A DNA stretch of 39,000 nucleotides from Porticoccaceae bacterium (GCA_024639885.1 JAHEGD010000006.1:152983-191982); one strand, 5' to 3'. Counted from the stretch's first letter, positions 24,548 to 32,888 are shown. The notes: generated by a model not told the origin, from the sequence alone. Translations and numbers: made by a program.

Positions 24548-25381
24548 TCATTCGGCCAGAAAGTTTTCAACTAGCTGGCAGAAACGATCAGTTTGTTCAA
24601 TCTGTGTCCAATGACCACAACGTCCAAATACATGTAGTTGAACATTGTCTAGCCACTGTGCCAGTGTCAGACTGCTTTGCAGAGGGATTATGTTGTCCTC
24701 GCGACCGTGTAGCACTAGCGCTGGTTGACGCACACTTCTAATTGCTTCCTCAGTGCTGCTTAATGCCTCAATCCAGCGTTGCCTCGGCGAGGGGAACATT
24801 GCTGCAAATGCCTCTTGAAATCCAGGTTGAATACTTGCCTGATAACGCAGCTGAACCAGCTCGTCAGTGACTAAGCTGCGGTCATAGGCAAATAGACTCA
24901 TTAGCTCGCGCATATTTTTTAGAGAGGGAGTGTAACCCCATGCTCTATCCAGGCCCTCAGTGAGAGGGAAAGAGACACAAGCAGCTCCCATTAGTACTAA
25001 TTTTTTGACTCTCTCTGGATATTTTATAGTGAAAGCCAGGGCCAACCCGCCGCCAAAACTATTGCCGACCAGATCAATACAATCGAGTTTAAGTGCATCG
25101 ATAAAACCGATTAGGTGCTCAATCCAACAATCCAGCGAGTAACTATTATTTACCGGACGTTGGGTGAAACCAAACCCGATCATGTCAGGAGCTATGACGC
25201 GTCGATTGTTAGAGAGCTGTGGAAAAACTAAACGCCAATTTGCCCAAGCGGTTACTCCCGGCCCTGAGCCATGGATTAAAACCACGGGGTCCCCGCTACC
25301 TAAGTCGTGATAATTGGTGGCGATACCATCAACTAGAATAGTTTTGCCGATTTCGATATTTCTGGCCTCGTGCATTTGCAT
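24548..25381 (-). CDS. dmpD: 2-hydroxymuconic semialdehyde hydrolase
   Basis: 277 residues. An alpha/beta hydrolase that hydrolyses the C-C bond of the meta-cleavage product, giving formate (or a carboxylate from substituted substrates) and 2-hydroxypenta-2,4-dienoate. The oxyanion block is LIHGSGPGVTAWANWR, the nucleophile is Ser108 in GNSFGGGLAL, the acid is Asp229 in LHGREDNIIP and the base His257 in GRCGHWTQIE. Base composition differs from the rest: three 60-base stretches counted by hand give 42-48% GC against about 62% in dmpC. No clear ribosome binding site precedes the ATG, nine bases after the dmpC stop. A replaced or recently acquired copy is inferred. Confidence 0.94.
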   Translation of the reverse strand: MQMHEARNIEIGKTILVDGIATNYHDLGSGDPVVLIHGSGPGVTAWANWRLVFPQLSNNRRVIAPDMIGFGFTQRPVNNSYSLDCWIEHLIGFIDALKLDCIDLVGNSFGGGLALAFTIKYPERVKKLVLMGAACVSFPLTEGLDRAWGYTPSLKNMRELMSLFAYDRSLVTDELVQLRYQASIQPGFQEAFAAMFPSPRQRWIEALSSTEEAIRSVRQPALVLHGREDNIIPLQSSLTLAQWLDNVQLHVFGRCGHWTQIEQTDRFCQLVENFLAE

Positions 25382-25390
25382 TAAGCGCGG

Positions 25391-26848
25391 TTAAAGTTTG
25401 ATGCAGACATTTTTCAGCTCGGAGTAAAACTCCAAGCCATGTACGCCACCTTCGCGGCCAATACCGGACTGTTTAGCGCCGCCAAAAGCGGTGCGCAAGT
25501 CGCGCAAGAACCAGCTGTTGACCCAGACTAAACCGACCTCCATTGCCTCGGCAACGCGGCTGGCGCGGGCGCTGTTTTCGGTCCAGATCGCCGCGCACAG
25601 GCCGTAGTTTGTGTCGTTGGCCAGTGCAATCACTTCGGCTTCGCTATCGAATGGGCGGATATGGCAGCAGGGGCCAAAAATTTCCTCGCGAACAACCCGC
25701 GCGTCGTCTGCTAGGTCGGTCCATATGGTCGGCTCAATCCAGGCGCCTTGATTGAGCTCTGGGCCCATATCTGGCACGCCGCCCCCGATTACCACGGTGG
25801 CCCCCTCTTGTTCGGCGAGTTTGTAATAAGAGAGCACTTTATCGCGGTGCTCAAGACTGACCAGCGGGCCAAAATTTGCCTGCTCGTCCTCGGGGCGGCC
25901 GAGCTTGAGCTGCTCGACGCCAGCTTTTAGGCGCGCCACAAATTGCTCGTAAATTGGCCGTTCGACATAGACTCGCTCGGTGCCCAGGCAGACTTGGCCA
26001 CAATTGACGAAGGCTGAGCGCAGGGTGCCTTCAATAGCCTTGTCGAGGTCGCAGTCAGCAAACACCAAGGCTGGGTTCTTGCCGCCGCACTCCATCGAGA
26101 TGTTGCGCAGACCGACCGAGGCGGCGCGCATGATCACCTCGCCGGTGCGGGTCTCGCCGGTAAAGGTAATGGCGTTGACCAACGGGTGTGTGGTGAGAAA
26201 TTCACCGGCTGAATTTGGCCCAAAGCCGTGCACGACGTTGTAGACCCCCGCCGGTACGCCGCACTCGTTCATCACCTCGCCAAGCAGGGTAGCGGTGGCC
26301 GGGGTCTCCTCGGAGGGTTTAACCACCACAGTGTTACCGCACGCCAACGCCGGGCCAACCTTAAAGGTCATCAACAGCAGGGGCAGGTTCCACGGGCTGA
26401 TTACCGCAACGACACCTTTGGGGGTGCGGTGGCCGTAATTGAGCGCGGAAGAGCCGTCTGGCGTGTCGAGCTTGAATGACTCTGTGGGGTGGTTGGCGAG
26501 AGTCTCAGAAAACGCCGTGAAGTTGGCCGCGCCGCGCGGGATATCGATATGTGACGCAATGGAGCGCGGTTTGCCCGTGTCGAGACATTCGGCGGCGAGA
26601 AATTCCTCAAAACGCTCGTTGATCCGCGCCGCTACTCTGTTTAGTAACGACGTGCGTTGCGCCTGAGTCATTCTTCCCCACGGCCCTGTGAGCGCCGCTT
26701 TGGCCGCTCTCACTGCGCTGTCGACATCGGCAGCGGTTGCTTCGTGAACGCTACCGATGAGACTGTTGTCAACCGGCGAACGGTTCTCGAAGGTGCGGCC
26801 ACTGCTCGAGGGAACAAATTGGCCGTTGATAAAATGTTTGAATTCCAT
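25391..26848 (-). CDS. dmpC: 2-hydroxymuconic semialdehyde dehydrogenase
   Basis: 485 residues, usual size. Oxidises 2-hydroxymuconic semialdehyde with NAD+ to 4-oxalocrotonate, the entry to the decarboxylative branch that serves phenol itself. Aldehyde dehydrogenase signatures are complete: Asn154 in SPWNLPLLL, VVVKPSEETP, FTGETRTG, Glu253 in SMECGGKNPALVF and the nucleophile Cys287 in NCGQVCLGTERV. EEIFGPCCHIRPF and FGGAKQSGIGREGG are at the C-terminus. AAGAG precedes the ATG. An 89-base gap with a strong stem-loop separates it from dmpB. Confidence 0.95.
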   Translation of the reverse strand: MEFKHFINGQFVPSSSGRTFENRSPVDNSLIGSVHEATAADVDSAVRAAKAALTGPWGRMTQAQRTSLLNRVAARINERFEEFLAAECLDTGKPRSIASHIDIPRGAANFTAFSETLANHPTESFKLDTPDGSSALNYGHRTPKGVVAVISPWNLPLLLMTFKVGPALACGNTVVVKPSEETPATATLLGEVMNECGVPAGVYNVVHGFGPNSAGEFLTTHPLVNAITFTGETRTGEVIMRAASVGLRNISMECGGKNPALVFADCDLDKAIEGTLRSAFVNCGQVCLGTERVYVERPIYEQFVARLKAGVEQLKLGRPEDEQANFGPLVSLEHRDKVLSYYKLAEQEGATVVIGGGVPDMGPELNQGAWIEPTIWTDLADDARVVREEIFGPCCHIRPFDSEAEVIALANDTNYGLCAAIWTENSARASRVAEAMEVGLVWVNSWFLRDLRTAFGGAKQSGIGREGGVHGLEFYSELKNVCIKL

Positions 26849-26890
26849 TCTTTGCTCTTTGCATCTATTGAATTGGGTCGAGAGACAACA

Positions 26891-26919
26891 CTCAGCTACC
26901 AGCTTGGCTGGTAGCTGAG
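26891..26919. other. Strong intercistronic stem-loop between dmpB and dmpC
   Basis: CTCAGCTACCAGC, loop TTG, GCTGGTAGCTGAG: a perfect 13-bp stem. No T run follows on either strand, so it does not look like a terminator. In the operon mRNA it lies between the dmpB stop and the dmpC start, where it could block 3' exonucleases or be a processing site that sets different levels for the upper and lower genes. Confidence 0.85.
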
Positions 26920-26937
26920 AGAGGTTCGTGGTTGACG

Positions 26938-27861
26938 CTAGGTTAAAACAGTCAAAAAGCGCTCGTTTAGTTCGCGGTCGTGGTAAAAAATCGCCTTGCC
27001 CAACACCTCGGCATCCCAGGTCACTGTGGGGTGATCAGGGTAGTGGTAGTCACCGCCACAAAATACCTCGGTGCGGTTGCCGGAGGGATCGAAGAAGTAG
27101 ATGGTCTGGCCGTGGGTCAGTCCGTGCCGAGTCGGGCCGATATCAATCGGGGTGTCGGTCATGGAGATCAGATCGGCGGCGCGCAGCACATCTTGCCAGG
27201 TGTCGAGCCAGAACGAGGCGTGGTGAAATTTGTCTTTCTCATCGTGTTTGATAAACGCGACATCGTGCGCTTTGCTCGAGCAGGAAAGGAATAGCGCCGC
27301 TCTGTTGCCTTCGGGGTCTAAGACCTGTTCGGCGAGATCGAAGCCCAAAATGTCTGTGAACAATGCGAGGTTGCCCTCGAGGTCATCGCCATAGAGTAAG
27401 CAGTGGTCAAAACGGGTGGCGCGCATACCCTTCAAGCCGCGCGGCCACGCCTCGGGGTTGCGCGCTTGAATTCCCCATTTGCCGGTCTGCTCTTTGTCGG
27501 CGAAGAGTTCGAAGGTATGGCCAGTAGGGGCGGTAAAGCGCACACGGCGGCCGCAGCCTTTGAGTTCACCTGCGGCAATCTCGGTAGTGGTAAAACCCTT
27601 GTCGTTGAGCTCGCTCTCAAGCGCATTTAAGGTGTCGTTGTCGAGCACCTTGTAGCCGGTAAAGTCCATCCCGGCATGGTCGGTCTCACGCAACACCACC
27701 GAAAACTTATCTACCTCAGTCCAGCCTTTTAGGTAGACGCGACCTTGGTCGTCACGATCAACTTCAATGAGACCGATTAGATCGCGGTAGTGCTCTAGGG
27801 CTTCATCCATATCGAGAACGCGTATCTGAATATGTCCGGGGCGCATTACACCTTTTTTCAT
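26938..27861 (-). CDS. dmpB: Catechol 2,3-dioxygenase
   Basis: 307 residues, the XylE/DmpB length. Extradiol ring fission of catechol to 2-hydroxymuconic semialdehyde. The two vicinal-oxygen-chelate domains are visible, and the Fe(II) ligands fall at the same numbers as in the Pseudomonas enzymes: His153 in RFDHCLLY, His214 in FHHASFW and Glu265 in GNRTEVF. Catalytic-pocket His199 (KAHD) and His246 (TRHG) and Tyr255 are also present. GAGGG lies upstream of the ATG. It is 40 bases after the ferredoxin gene. Confidence 0.97.
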   Translation of the reverse strand: MKKGVMRPGHIQIRVLDMDEALEHYRDLIGLIEVDRDDQGRVYLKGWTEVDKFSVVLRETDHAGMDFTGYKVLDNDTLNALESELNDKGFTTTEIAAGELKGCGRRVRFTAPTGHTFELFADKEQTGKWGIQARNPEAWPRGLKGMRATRFDHCLLYGDDLEGNLALFTDILGFDLAEQVLDPEGNRAALFLSCSSKAHDVAFIKHDEKDKFHHASFWLDTWQDVLRAADLISMTDTPIDIGPTRHGLTHGQTIYFFDPSGNRTEVFCGGDYHYPDHPTVTWDAEVLGKAIFYHDRELNERFLTVLT

Positions 27862-27901
27862 TTTGTTACCCTCTGTTGGTTAAATCTCGTCGTCGAGTGG
27901 C

Positions 27902-28180
27902 TCAATCGAGCGTCTCTACAGTCATGTCGCTCAGTGGGAAAATTCGACACGACAGGGCGACACCTGCGGCCAATTCATCAGCTGAAACATGTTTGATACT
28001 CATTTTTTTACTCTGGTAATTACCGTCGAGAATGCGAATCTTGCAGACACCACAGCCGCCACCGCGACAGCCAATCTGCAGCGCTTTAATCTTTTGGCCC
28101 TCCAGCCCAGATAACAGCGAGCGCTGCTCCTGGCAGAGAAACTGACTATTTTGGTTGGCAATGCTGATCAGGTGCGGCAT
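27902..28180 (-). CDS. dmpQ: Plant-type [2Fe-2S] ferredoxin for catechol dioxygenase reactivation
   Basis: 92 residues. Cluster cysteines are in CRGGGCGVCKIRIL (Cys38, Cys43, Cys46) and at Cys78 (ALSCRIFP), the chloroplast-type spacing. The XylT/DmpQ group re-reduces the oxidised iron of catechol 2,3-dioxygenase when it is inactivated by substituted catechols. Position between the hydroxylase reductase and dmpB is the classical one. It begins 12 bases after the dmpP stop with only a weak ribosome binding site, so coupling to dmpP is likely. Confidence 0.92.
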   Translation of the reverse strand: MPHLISIANQNSQFLCQEQRSLLSGLEGQKIKALQIGCRGGGCGVCKIRILDGNYQSKKMSIKHVSADELAAGVALSCRIFPLSDMTVETLD

Positions 28181-28192
28181 GGCGTCGCCGAT

Positions 28193-29254
28193 TTAAATGC
28201 GCTTGAACAGCGCGCTGCGCTGTCGCTCATCGGCGCCATCGGCGGCGGTGACAAATTTCTCCATATGAATGTCTTTTTCAAACAGACGCCCTTGCATCAG
28301 CGCATTAATGGCTGCGTCAATCATCGGTGGTGGCCCGCACAGGTAGGCTTTGTGGTCTGAAAACTTGCCATCAAAATGGGCCGCCGCTGCCTCGTGAACA
28401 AAACCGGTAAAGCCTTGCCAGTGGTCTGCTGGCTCTGGCTCGTTTAGCGCTGCCACATAGGTGAAGTTGGCATGCTGTTGGGCCAGCGCTTCGAAGCGAT
28501 CGCGGTGGTAGAGCTCGGACAAATTGCGCGCCCCCTGGAACAGCGTGATGGCGCGCTGGTCTCCCGCTTCAAGCAGATCTAAGATCATTGATTCGGGCGA
28601 GGAGAGCCCCGAGCCGCCGGCAATAAACAGCACATCCTTGGGGTCGGATTTGCGGACAAAAAACTGGCCGTAGGGGCCAGAGAGTTGCAGCGAATCACCA
28701 ACTTTCAGCTGCTGGTGGATATAACCGGTAGCCGCGCCGTTGGGGACTTGGCGGATATGCAGCTCAATGTTGTCACGGCTGCTGGGCGCATTGGCAATAG
28801 AGAACGCGCGTGTGCCGTCAACCCCCGGCAGTTGCAAGTTAATATACTGTCCCGCCTGGAAGGTCATCGGCCGGTCCAGCGTCAAGGTCAGCCCTTTAAT
28901 GGTCGGTGACAGCGTTTCGATGGCGGCGACAGTGGCGCGGTAGTCCTCCACTAGATAACCGGCAAAATCGGGGTCGACATCGATATCGGCCTCGATGGTC
29001 AGATCGGACTCTGGCATCGCACAGCAGGCGAGTATTTTCCCCTCCTCGCGCTCCATATCCATCAGTGCAAACGGTGACGCGTCGCCTTGGTCGACATCGC
29101 CCTCAACCAGTTGGCACTTACAGGTGGCACAGGTGCCATGGCCGCAGGCAAAAGGCAGCCAGACGCCCTGGCGCAGCGCCGCATTGAGGATGGTCTGACC
29201 CTCTTCGACTTCGATGACATCGCCGGTGGGCTCTATGGTGACTTGGTAACTCAT
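28193..29254 (-). CDS. dmpP: Phenol hydroxylase reductase component (P5)
   Basis: 353 residues. Passes electrons from NADH through FAD and a [2Fe-2S] cluster to the diiron oxygenase. The N-terminal ferredoxin domain has Cys37, Cys42, Cys45 (ACGHGTCATCKC) and Cys77 (ILACCAM). The FAD domain has the flavin-binding motif RAFSIANA (about 149-156), and the NADH domain has IAGGSGLSSPESMI (about 211-224) and a terminal YLCGPPPMIDAAI. AGGGAT lies before the ATG. It is nine bases after dmpO. Confidence 0.96.
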   Translation of the reverse strand: MSYQVTIEPTGDVIEVEEGQTILNAALRQGVWLPFACGHGTCATCKCQLVEGDVDQGDASPFALMDMEREEGKILACCAMPESDLTIEADIDVDPDFAGYLVEDYRATVAAIETLSPTIKGLTLTLDRPMTFQAGQYINLQLPGVDGTRAFSIANAPSSRDNIELHIRQVPNGAATGYIHQQLKVGDSLQLSGPYGQFFVRKSDPKDVLFIAGGSGLSSPESMILDLLEAGDQRAITLFQGARNLSELYHRDRFEALAQQHANFTYVAALNEPEPADHWQGFTGFVHEAAAAHFDGKFSDHKAYLCGPPPMIDAAINALMQGRLFEKDIHMEKFVTAADGADERQRSALFKRI

Positions 29255-29263
29255 GGTGATCCC

Positions 29264-29626
29264 TTAGACGTCTGCGCCTTTGTAGCCGGTTAAATTCGGG
29301 GTAACCAGGCGCAGCACAGATTTGTGGCCAATACCGAGCTCAGCGAGCGTTTTGCTGTGGTCGGGCTGGAAGCTTTGGTTGTCCAGAATCCATTCGGCGC
29401 GCTCCCAGACGACACGACCAAACTCGGGGTGCTGCGAGAAAGCTTCGGGCATAACATTGTCCAGCAGCTCCTGAAAGGTCATGGTCGGCAGCAGCGGAAA
29501 AGCTCTGGAGGAACAAAACAGTTGGTGCTTATCCCAGCCGATATAGACCAATTGGGCGCCGCCAAATTTGTCGACAGAGTCTTTAAAATCACCGTGGTAG
29601 TCATTGCGCAGTGCTTGTACAGTCAT
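29264..29626 (-). CDS. dmpO: Phenol hydroxylase gamma subunit (P4)
   Basis: 120 residues, the size of the small subunit of the (alpha-beta-gamma)2 hydroxylase. Recognised by the family pattern: QLVYIGWDKHQLFCSSRAFPLLP (in short blocks), FQELLDNVMPEAFSQHPEF, and WILDNQSFQPDHSKTLAELGIGHKSVLRL. It has no catalytic centre of its own and stabilises the complex. The ATG lacks a recognisable ribosome binding site: the upstream mRNA is U/A-rich and preceded by a strong stem-loop. Confidence 0.93.
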   Translation of the reverse strand: MTVQALRNDYHGDFKDSVDKFGGAQLVYIGWDKHQLFCSSRAFPLLPTMTFQELLDNVMPEAFSQHPEFGRVVWERAEWILDNQSFQPDHSKTLAELGIGHKSVLRLVTPNLTGYKGADV

Positions 29627-29646
29627 ATAAAAATACTCAATTTATG

Positions 29647-29668
29647 GGGGCGCTGAGTACAGCGCCCC
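29647..29668. other. Intercistronic stem-loop between dmpN and dmpO
   Basis: GGGGCGCTG, four-base loop AGTA, CAGCGCCCC: a perfect 9-bp GC-rich stem in the 56-base gap. In the mRNA it is followed by an A/U-rich stretch, not a clean U tract, so it may be an mRNA stabiliser or partial terminator setting the alpha to gamma ratio. Confidence 0.8.
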
Positions 29669-29682
29669 GCTCTCTAAAGAAG

Positions 29683-31182
29683 TTAGGCAACACCCTTCCA
29701 TTGCTTCCAGCGTTCTGCGTCGGGTGAACCCTCAAATTCAAGGTTGGCTGCGCCGTTATCGAGGTGGTAGTACTCGATGACTTTATCGAGCCCGCCGCCG
29801 CCACAGTTGCCCTGCAGAATTTGGTGAACCGGCAACCAGGCATGCACATATTTTTCTGGTTCGTTATCAAAAATGCTCTTGCATGGGTCAGAGCAGAAGT
29901 GAAAGCGCTCGTCGTTGTAGACACTTTCTCGATAAGCAACCTGACTTGGATCGTCCACCTCTGTGAACATCATAGGGATCTGGCAGGTCTGGCAGAGCTG
30001 CGGCAGACCGGTAGTGTAGAAACGCTCCCCTTTCGCCTCCATTTCAGCCGCCAACTCCCAGCGCGGGCGATAATATTTGTCGAACGTATTGGGGTATTTT
30101 TCACTCAGCCAGTCCATCTCGTCAGAGCTCGGGGTCCACGTGTGGAATGCCGCTGCATGGGTGTATTGATAAAAGGTCCACCACGCCTGATGGCTGAGAT
30201 GCTCCTTTTCCTGCTTGATGGTCTCGGTGTAGTCGGGCATTTTGATGCCATAGCGCTCCAAATCTTTGAACAGCGCACCACCGGCATCTTCAAAGTAGAG
30301 CTCCCAAGCTTCCTGCCAAGACATGAATTTCTGCGGCAGCATGTAGTCCATCATCATCGCCACTAGAGTTAGCAGGCGGTAACCACGCCACAGCCACTTA
30401 TCCAGCCACTTCTGCACAATTGGCACATTATCTTCGTGCTGTTCGAGCAGAAACTTGATGATCTCTAGGCCAAGAGTCATGTGCCGAGCTTCATCGGACT
30501 GTGCCGAAAAGCCAAAGGTGACTGTCGCCATATCGCCGTTGTAGGCAGCCCCTGACATAAACGGAACGAATAACAGATTGGTCAGCACATATTCGAACGA
30601 GAAACCAATGGCGACCATAAATTCGAACGGGCCGGCGGTGCGCGCATCTTCAAAGAAAGACTTAGGCACTGACAGGTACCAGACTCGGTCGTGCATGTGG
30701 TTGAACTCGTCAAAGCCATCAAAGAATTTGTTGTAGTGGCTCATGGCATGAATTTGGGTCTGGATGTGGCGTAGTTCATCGATTGATTGCATCTGCGCGG
30801 CAACTCTGGCTCCAATGCCGCCCATCTGCCGGCCGGTGAAGGCGAAGCCCAAGTGCGCCGCGTGCTCGCCCGGACTGACACCGGTCAAAAACAGCTTGAT
30901 GGCGTTGACGTAACGAGCGTCGGTAACGTTGGTGTGGCCGTTGTTTTGCGAGAAAGCGTCATAAATAGCGTAGAGCTTCTTCTCTTTTTCAGCCTGGTAT
31001 TTCCAGTAGGCGTCCATCGTCAAGCGGAAGGGGTCTTCCCACTTATCCCAGTCAGTAATTTTTATGCCTTCAAACTCTTCATAGGGAAAGGCCTCTTGAC
31101 GATCCTCGTAAGAGAACTCCCAGTCGAGATCGCGAGTAAGAAGTTTATATTTGTCTTTTAAATTGAGTTTTGTCGGTGACAT
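29683..31182 (-). CDS. dmpN: Phenol hydroxylase alpha (oxygenase) subunit (P3)
   Basis: 499 residues. Carries the carboxylate-bridged diiron site that hydroxylates phenol to catechol. Ligands are all present: Glu106 (PGEHAAH), Glu136 and His139 (DELRH), Glu197 (FSFEYVL), Glu231 and His234 (DEARH). The C-terminal region has a probable structural zinc site, CQTC at about 396-399 and CSDPC near 430, as in the crystallised phenol hydroxylases. AAGGAGAT at ideal distance before the ATG suggests strong translation. No truncation or missing residue seen. Confidence 0.97.
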   Translation of the reverse strand: MSPTKLNLKDKYKLLTRDLDWEFSYEDRQEAFPYEEFEGIKITDWDKWEDPFRLTMDAYWKYQAEKEKKLYAIYDAFSQNNGHTNVTDARYVNAIKLFLTGVSPGEHAAHLGFAFTGRQMGGIGARVAAQMQSIDELRHIQTQIHAMSHYNKFFDGFDEFNHMHDRVWYLSVPKSFFEDARTAGPFEFMVAIGFSFEYVLTNLLFVPFMSGAAYNGDMATVTFGFSAQSDEARHMTLGLEIIKFLLEQHEDNVPIVQKWLDKWLWRGYRLLTLVAMMMDYMLPQKFMSWQEAWELYFEDAGGALFKDLERYGIKMPDYTETIKQEKEHLSHQAWWTFYQYTHAAAFHTWTPSSDEMDWLSEKYPNTFDKYYRPRWELAAEMEAKGERFYTTGLPQLCQTCQIPMMFTEVDDPSQVAYRESVYNDERFHFCSDPCKSIFDNEPEKYVHAWLPVHQILQGNCGGGGLDKVIEYYHLDNGAANLEFEGSPDAERWKQWKGVA

Positions 31183-31213
31183 TTTCTATCTCCTTAGTTA
31201 GCTTCTAGCTGAT

Positions 31214-31483
31214 TCAGTTATTCCACATGATCTTGAAATAGTCGTCTTCTTCGTCGATATGGCCGGTCAAGGTGATCAGGTTGAGATGCAGCGACTGCAC
31301 ATTCCAATCCATACCAATTTGTTCGCAGACACTCTCGCGGTTAATGGTGAGCGAGCCCTCATTTTCGACTCGGATCATCGCCGGCTCGTAATGGACTACA
31401 GCGGTTGGATTATCCTGCTCGATAGCGGCTACGATGTAGCGCGACTCGTCGTTGTCCTGAAAGGCAATTTGTACACGTGACAT
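31214..31483 (-). CDS. dmpM: Phenol hydroxylase regulatory (effector) protein (P2)
   Basis: 89 residues, the cofactor-less coupling protein of the MmoB/DmpM family that binds the hydroxylase and is needed for turnover. Family features: VQIAFQDNDESRYIVAAIEQDN near the N-terminus (in blocks), YEPAMIRVENEGSLTINR, and the C-terminal WNVQSLHLNLITLTGHIDEEDDYF. AGGAG precedes the ATG, 15 bases after dmpL. Confidence 0.95.
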   Translation of the reverse strand: MSRVQIAFQDNDESRYIVAAIEQDNPTAVVHYEPAMIRVENEGSLTINRESVCEQIGMDWNVQSLHLNLITLTGHIDEEDDYFKIMWNN

Positions 31484-31498
31484 ATTGAACTCCTGCGA

Positions 31499-32485
31499 TT
31501 AGTGGCCAAGGCCAACTTTGCCGAGACGCTGTTCCAGTACAGAGAAGGCCTCGGCTAACGCTTGCTCGCAGAGCAGTGCGTTGGCTAGTGGCGCCAGGGC
31601 CTCTTGGGCGCGGATTCGCCAGGTGCTGATCCAGGCGCGGATCTGGTTGGCATTGTGCTCGCTTTCAGCGACCACGCTCTTTAGTACGGAGTCGGACCAG
31701 CGCTGCGACTCTTTGGCGCGCTGCTGCATAAATTCCATCAGCAACAGCAAATCGCGGCCACCGTTGGCGGTCAGCCAGACATCGAACTGACGGTAGTAGA
31801 GGTCGTTGATCAAAGTGTCCAATACGATGTCTTGAGCGATGAAGGCTTCAAACCAATCCTTAATCGTCAGGGTCTTCTCACAATAGGCGCGCAATCCTTG
31901 CCAGATTGGGTTGCTCATCCAGTGCTGCTTCGCCTCGACGAGTGAACTTCCGGTGTTATCGTCTAGCGCCAGACCGATTTTTGAAAAGTACTGCGCATTG
32001 CCAAAGCGATCCATCGCCTCAAAAATAAGAGCCTGGGTGACTGCGGTGCCGGTGCCGTGGGCAGTGCCGTACATGTTGTTTAGATTGGCTGCGACTTCGG
32101 CGTGGCGCATAGGGATGACAGTCTCGATAATTTTTGCTCGCAGCACTTCGTCGAGCCCGGCGGCAAGTCCGCGCTTTTCAAAGAAGCTGAAGTTGTTTTC
32201 GGCGGTCTCCTGCATCTTGGCGCGGTTTTGCACGTAGGGCCCGTAGTAAAATTGGCGGGGATCTTTTAGGTCATACCAGTCGGCCATGACGACTGCGGTG
32301 CGCGCCGGATCGTTGAGTTCACGCTCTTGGTCCCAGAGTGGTTTGTAGTGGAAGTTGTGCGTGGAATGCACGTCGTAGGTCGCTTCCTGATAACGCGTGG
32401 CCGGCTTGTCGCCAAAACGACGCTGAATATGCGCGTAGGTGTTGCGCACCGGTTTCATGGTTGAAGTTTTAATTTCAATGGTCAT
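31499..32485 (-). CDS. dmpL: Phenol hydroxylase beta subunit (P1)
   Basis: 328 residues. The ferritin-like second large subunit of the hydroxylase, without a diiron site. Recognised by its N-terminal pattern RNTYAHIQRRFGDKPATRYQE and FHYKPLWDQERELNDP, and by FYYGPYVQNRAKMQE and NLNNMYGTAHGTGTAVTQALIFEAMDRF (read in short blocks). It shapes the dimer interface and the docking surface for DmpM and DmpP. AGGGGT lies upstream of the ATG. It is 67 bases after dmpK, a gap holding a 9-bp stem-loop. Confidence 0.95.
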   Translation of the reverse strand: MTIEIKTSTMKPVRNTYAHIQRRFGDKPATRYQEATYDVHSTHNFHYKPLWDQERELNDPARTAVVMADWYDLKDPRQFYYGPYVQNRAKMQETAENNFSFFEKRGLAAGLDEVLRAKIIETVIPMRHAEVAANLNNMYGTAHGTGTAVTQALIFEAMDRFGNAQYFSKIGLALDDNTGSSLVEAKQHWMSNPIWQGLRAYCEKTLTIKDWFEAFIAQDIVLDTLINDLYYRQFDVWLTANGGRDLLLLMEFMQQRAKESQRWSDSVLKSVVAESEHNANQIRAWISTWRIRAQEALAPLANALLCEQALAEAFSVLEQRLGKVGLGH

Positions 32486-32516
32486 GGTCTACCCCTGTCT
32501 CTGTTAATTTGTTAGA

Positions 32517-32543
32517 TCAACGGCTGCCCTGCGTAGCCGTTGA
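32517..32543. other. Intercistronic stem-loop between dmpK and dmpL
   Basis: TCAACGGCT, nine-base loop, AGCCGTTGA: a perfect 9-bp stem in the 67-base gap, without a T run. It is the third such hairpin in the operon and could stabilise the message for the core hydroxylase genes. Confidence 0.7.
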
Positions 32544-32552
32544 CGGTTCAAT

Positions 32553-32813
32553 TTATTGGTGCAGCTTGGCGGCCAGTGTCTCTTTGCCGTAACGCCACTT
32601 TTCTGCGTCGTCGTCAACGAGCTGACACTGCTCTGGCGTCATTTCAACCACTCGGTTGGCTTCACAGAACTCGCTAAATTGCGCCTTGGGCATGATCAAC
32701 TCGACATAGAGGCGGGGGTCATCAATGGCGAAATCGAATTCGACAAATTGATCGCGCAGCACATTGCGCACGCGGATATATTTTTTTTTCTCGCCAACCT
32801 CAAAGTTATGCAT
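32553..32813 (-). CDS. dmpK: Phenol hydroxylase assembly protein (P0)
   Basis: 86 residues, first gene of the operon. DmpK helps assembly or iron loading of the oxygenase and is not needed for catalysis afterwards. Family signature: KYIRVRNVLRDQFVEFDFAIDDPRLYVELIMP in short blocks, then a segment with FCEANRVVEMTPEQ and a K-W-RYG C-terminus. GGAGAAGG precedes the ATG. The expected sigma-54 transcript start is about 50 bases upstream. Confidence 0.93.
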   Translation of the reverse strand: MHNFEVGEKKKYIRVRNVLRDQFVEFDFAIDDPRLYVELIMPKAQFSEFCEANRVVEMTPEQCQLVDDDAEKWRYGKETLAAKLHQ

Positions 32814-32872
32814 AGCTTGACCTTCTCCAGCCGTGGTGAAAGGGCGAGAGAGCCACCCTTTTATCTGAGTAA

Positions 32873-32888
32873 AGCAAACAGCGTGCCA
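32873..32888 (-). promoter_or_regulatory. Sigma-54 (-24/-12) promoter of the phenol operon
   Basis: On the - strand the sequence is TGGCACGCTGTTTGCT, a full match to TGGCACR-N4-TTGCW. The transcript would start near 32861, about 50 bases before dmpK. This is the promoter type used by DmpR/XylR-family phenol operons. The A/T-rich stretch between it and the upstream palindrome (32889-32940) is suited to bending by IHF. Confidence 0.85.

Noticed and set aside
26891-26919. Rho-independent terminator between dmpB and dmpC
   Set aside because: The stem is strong but no T run follows on either strand, and the downstream genes need read-through.
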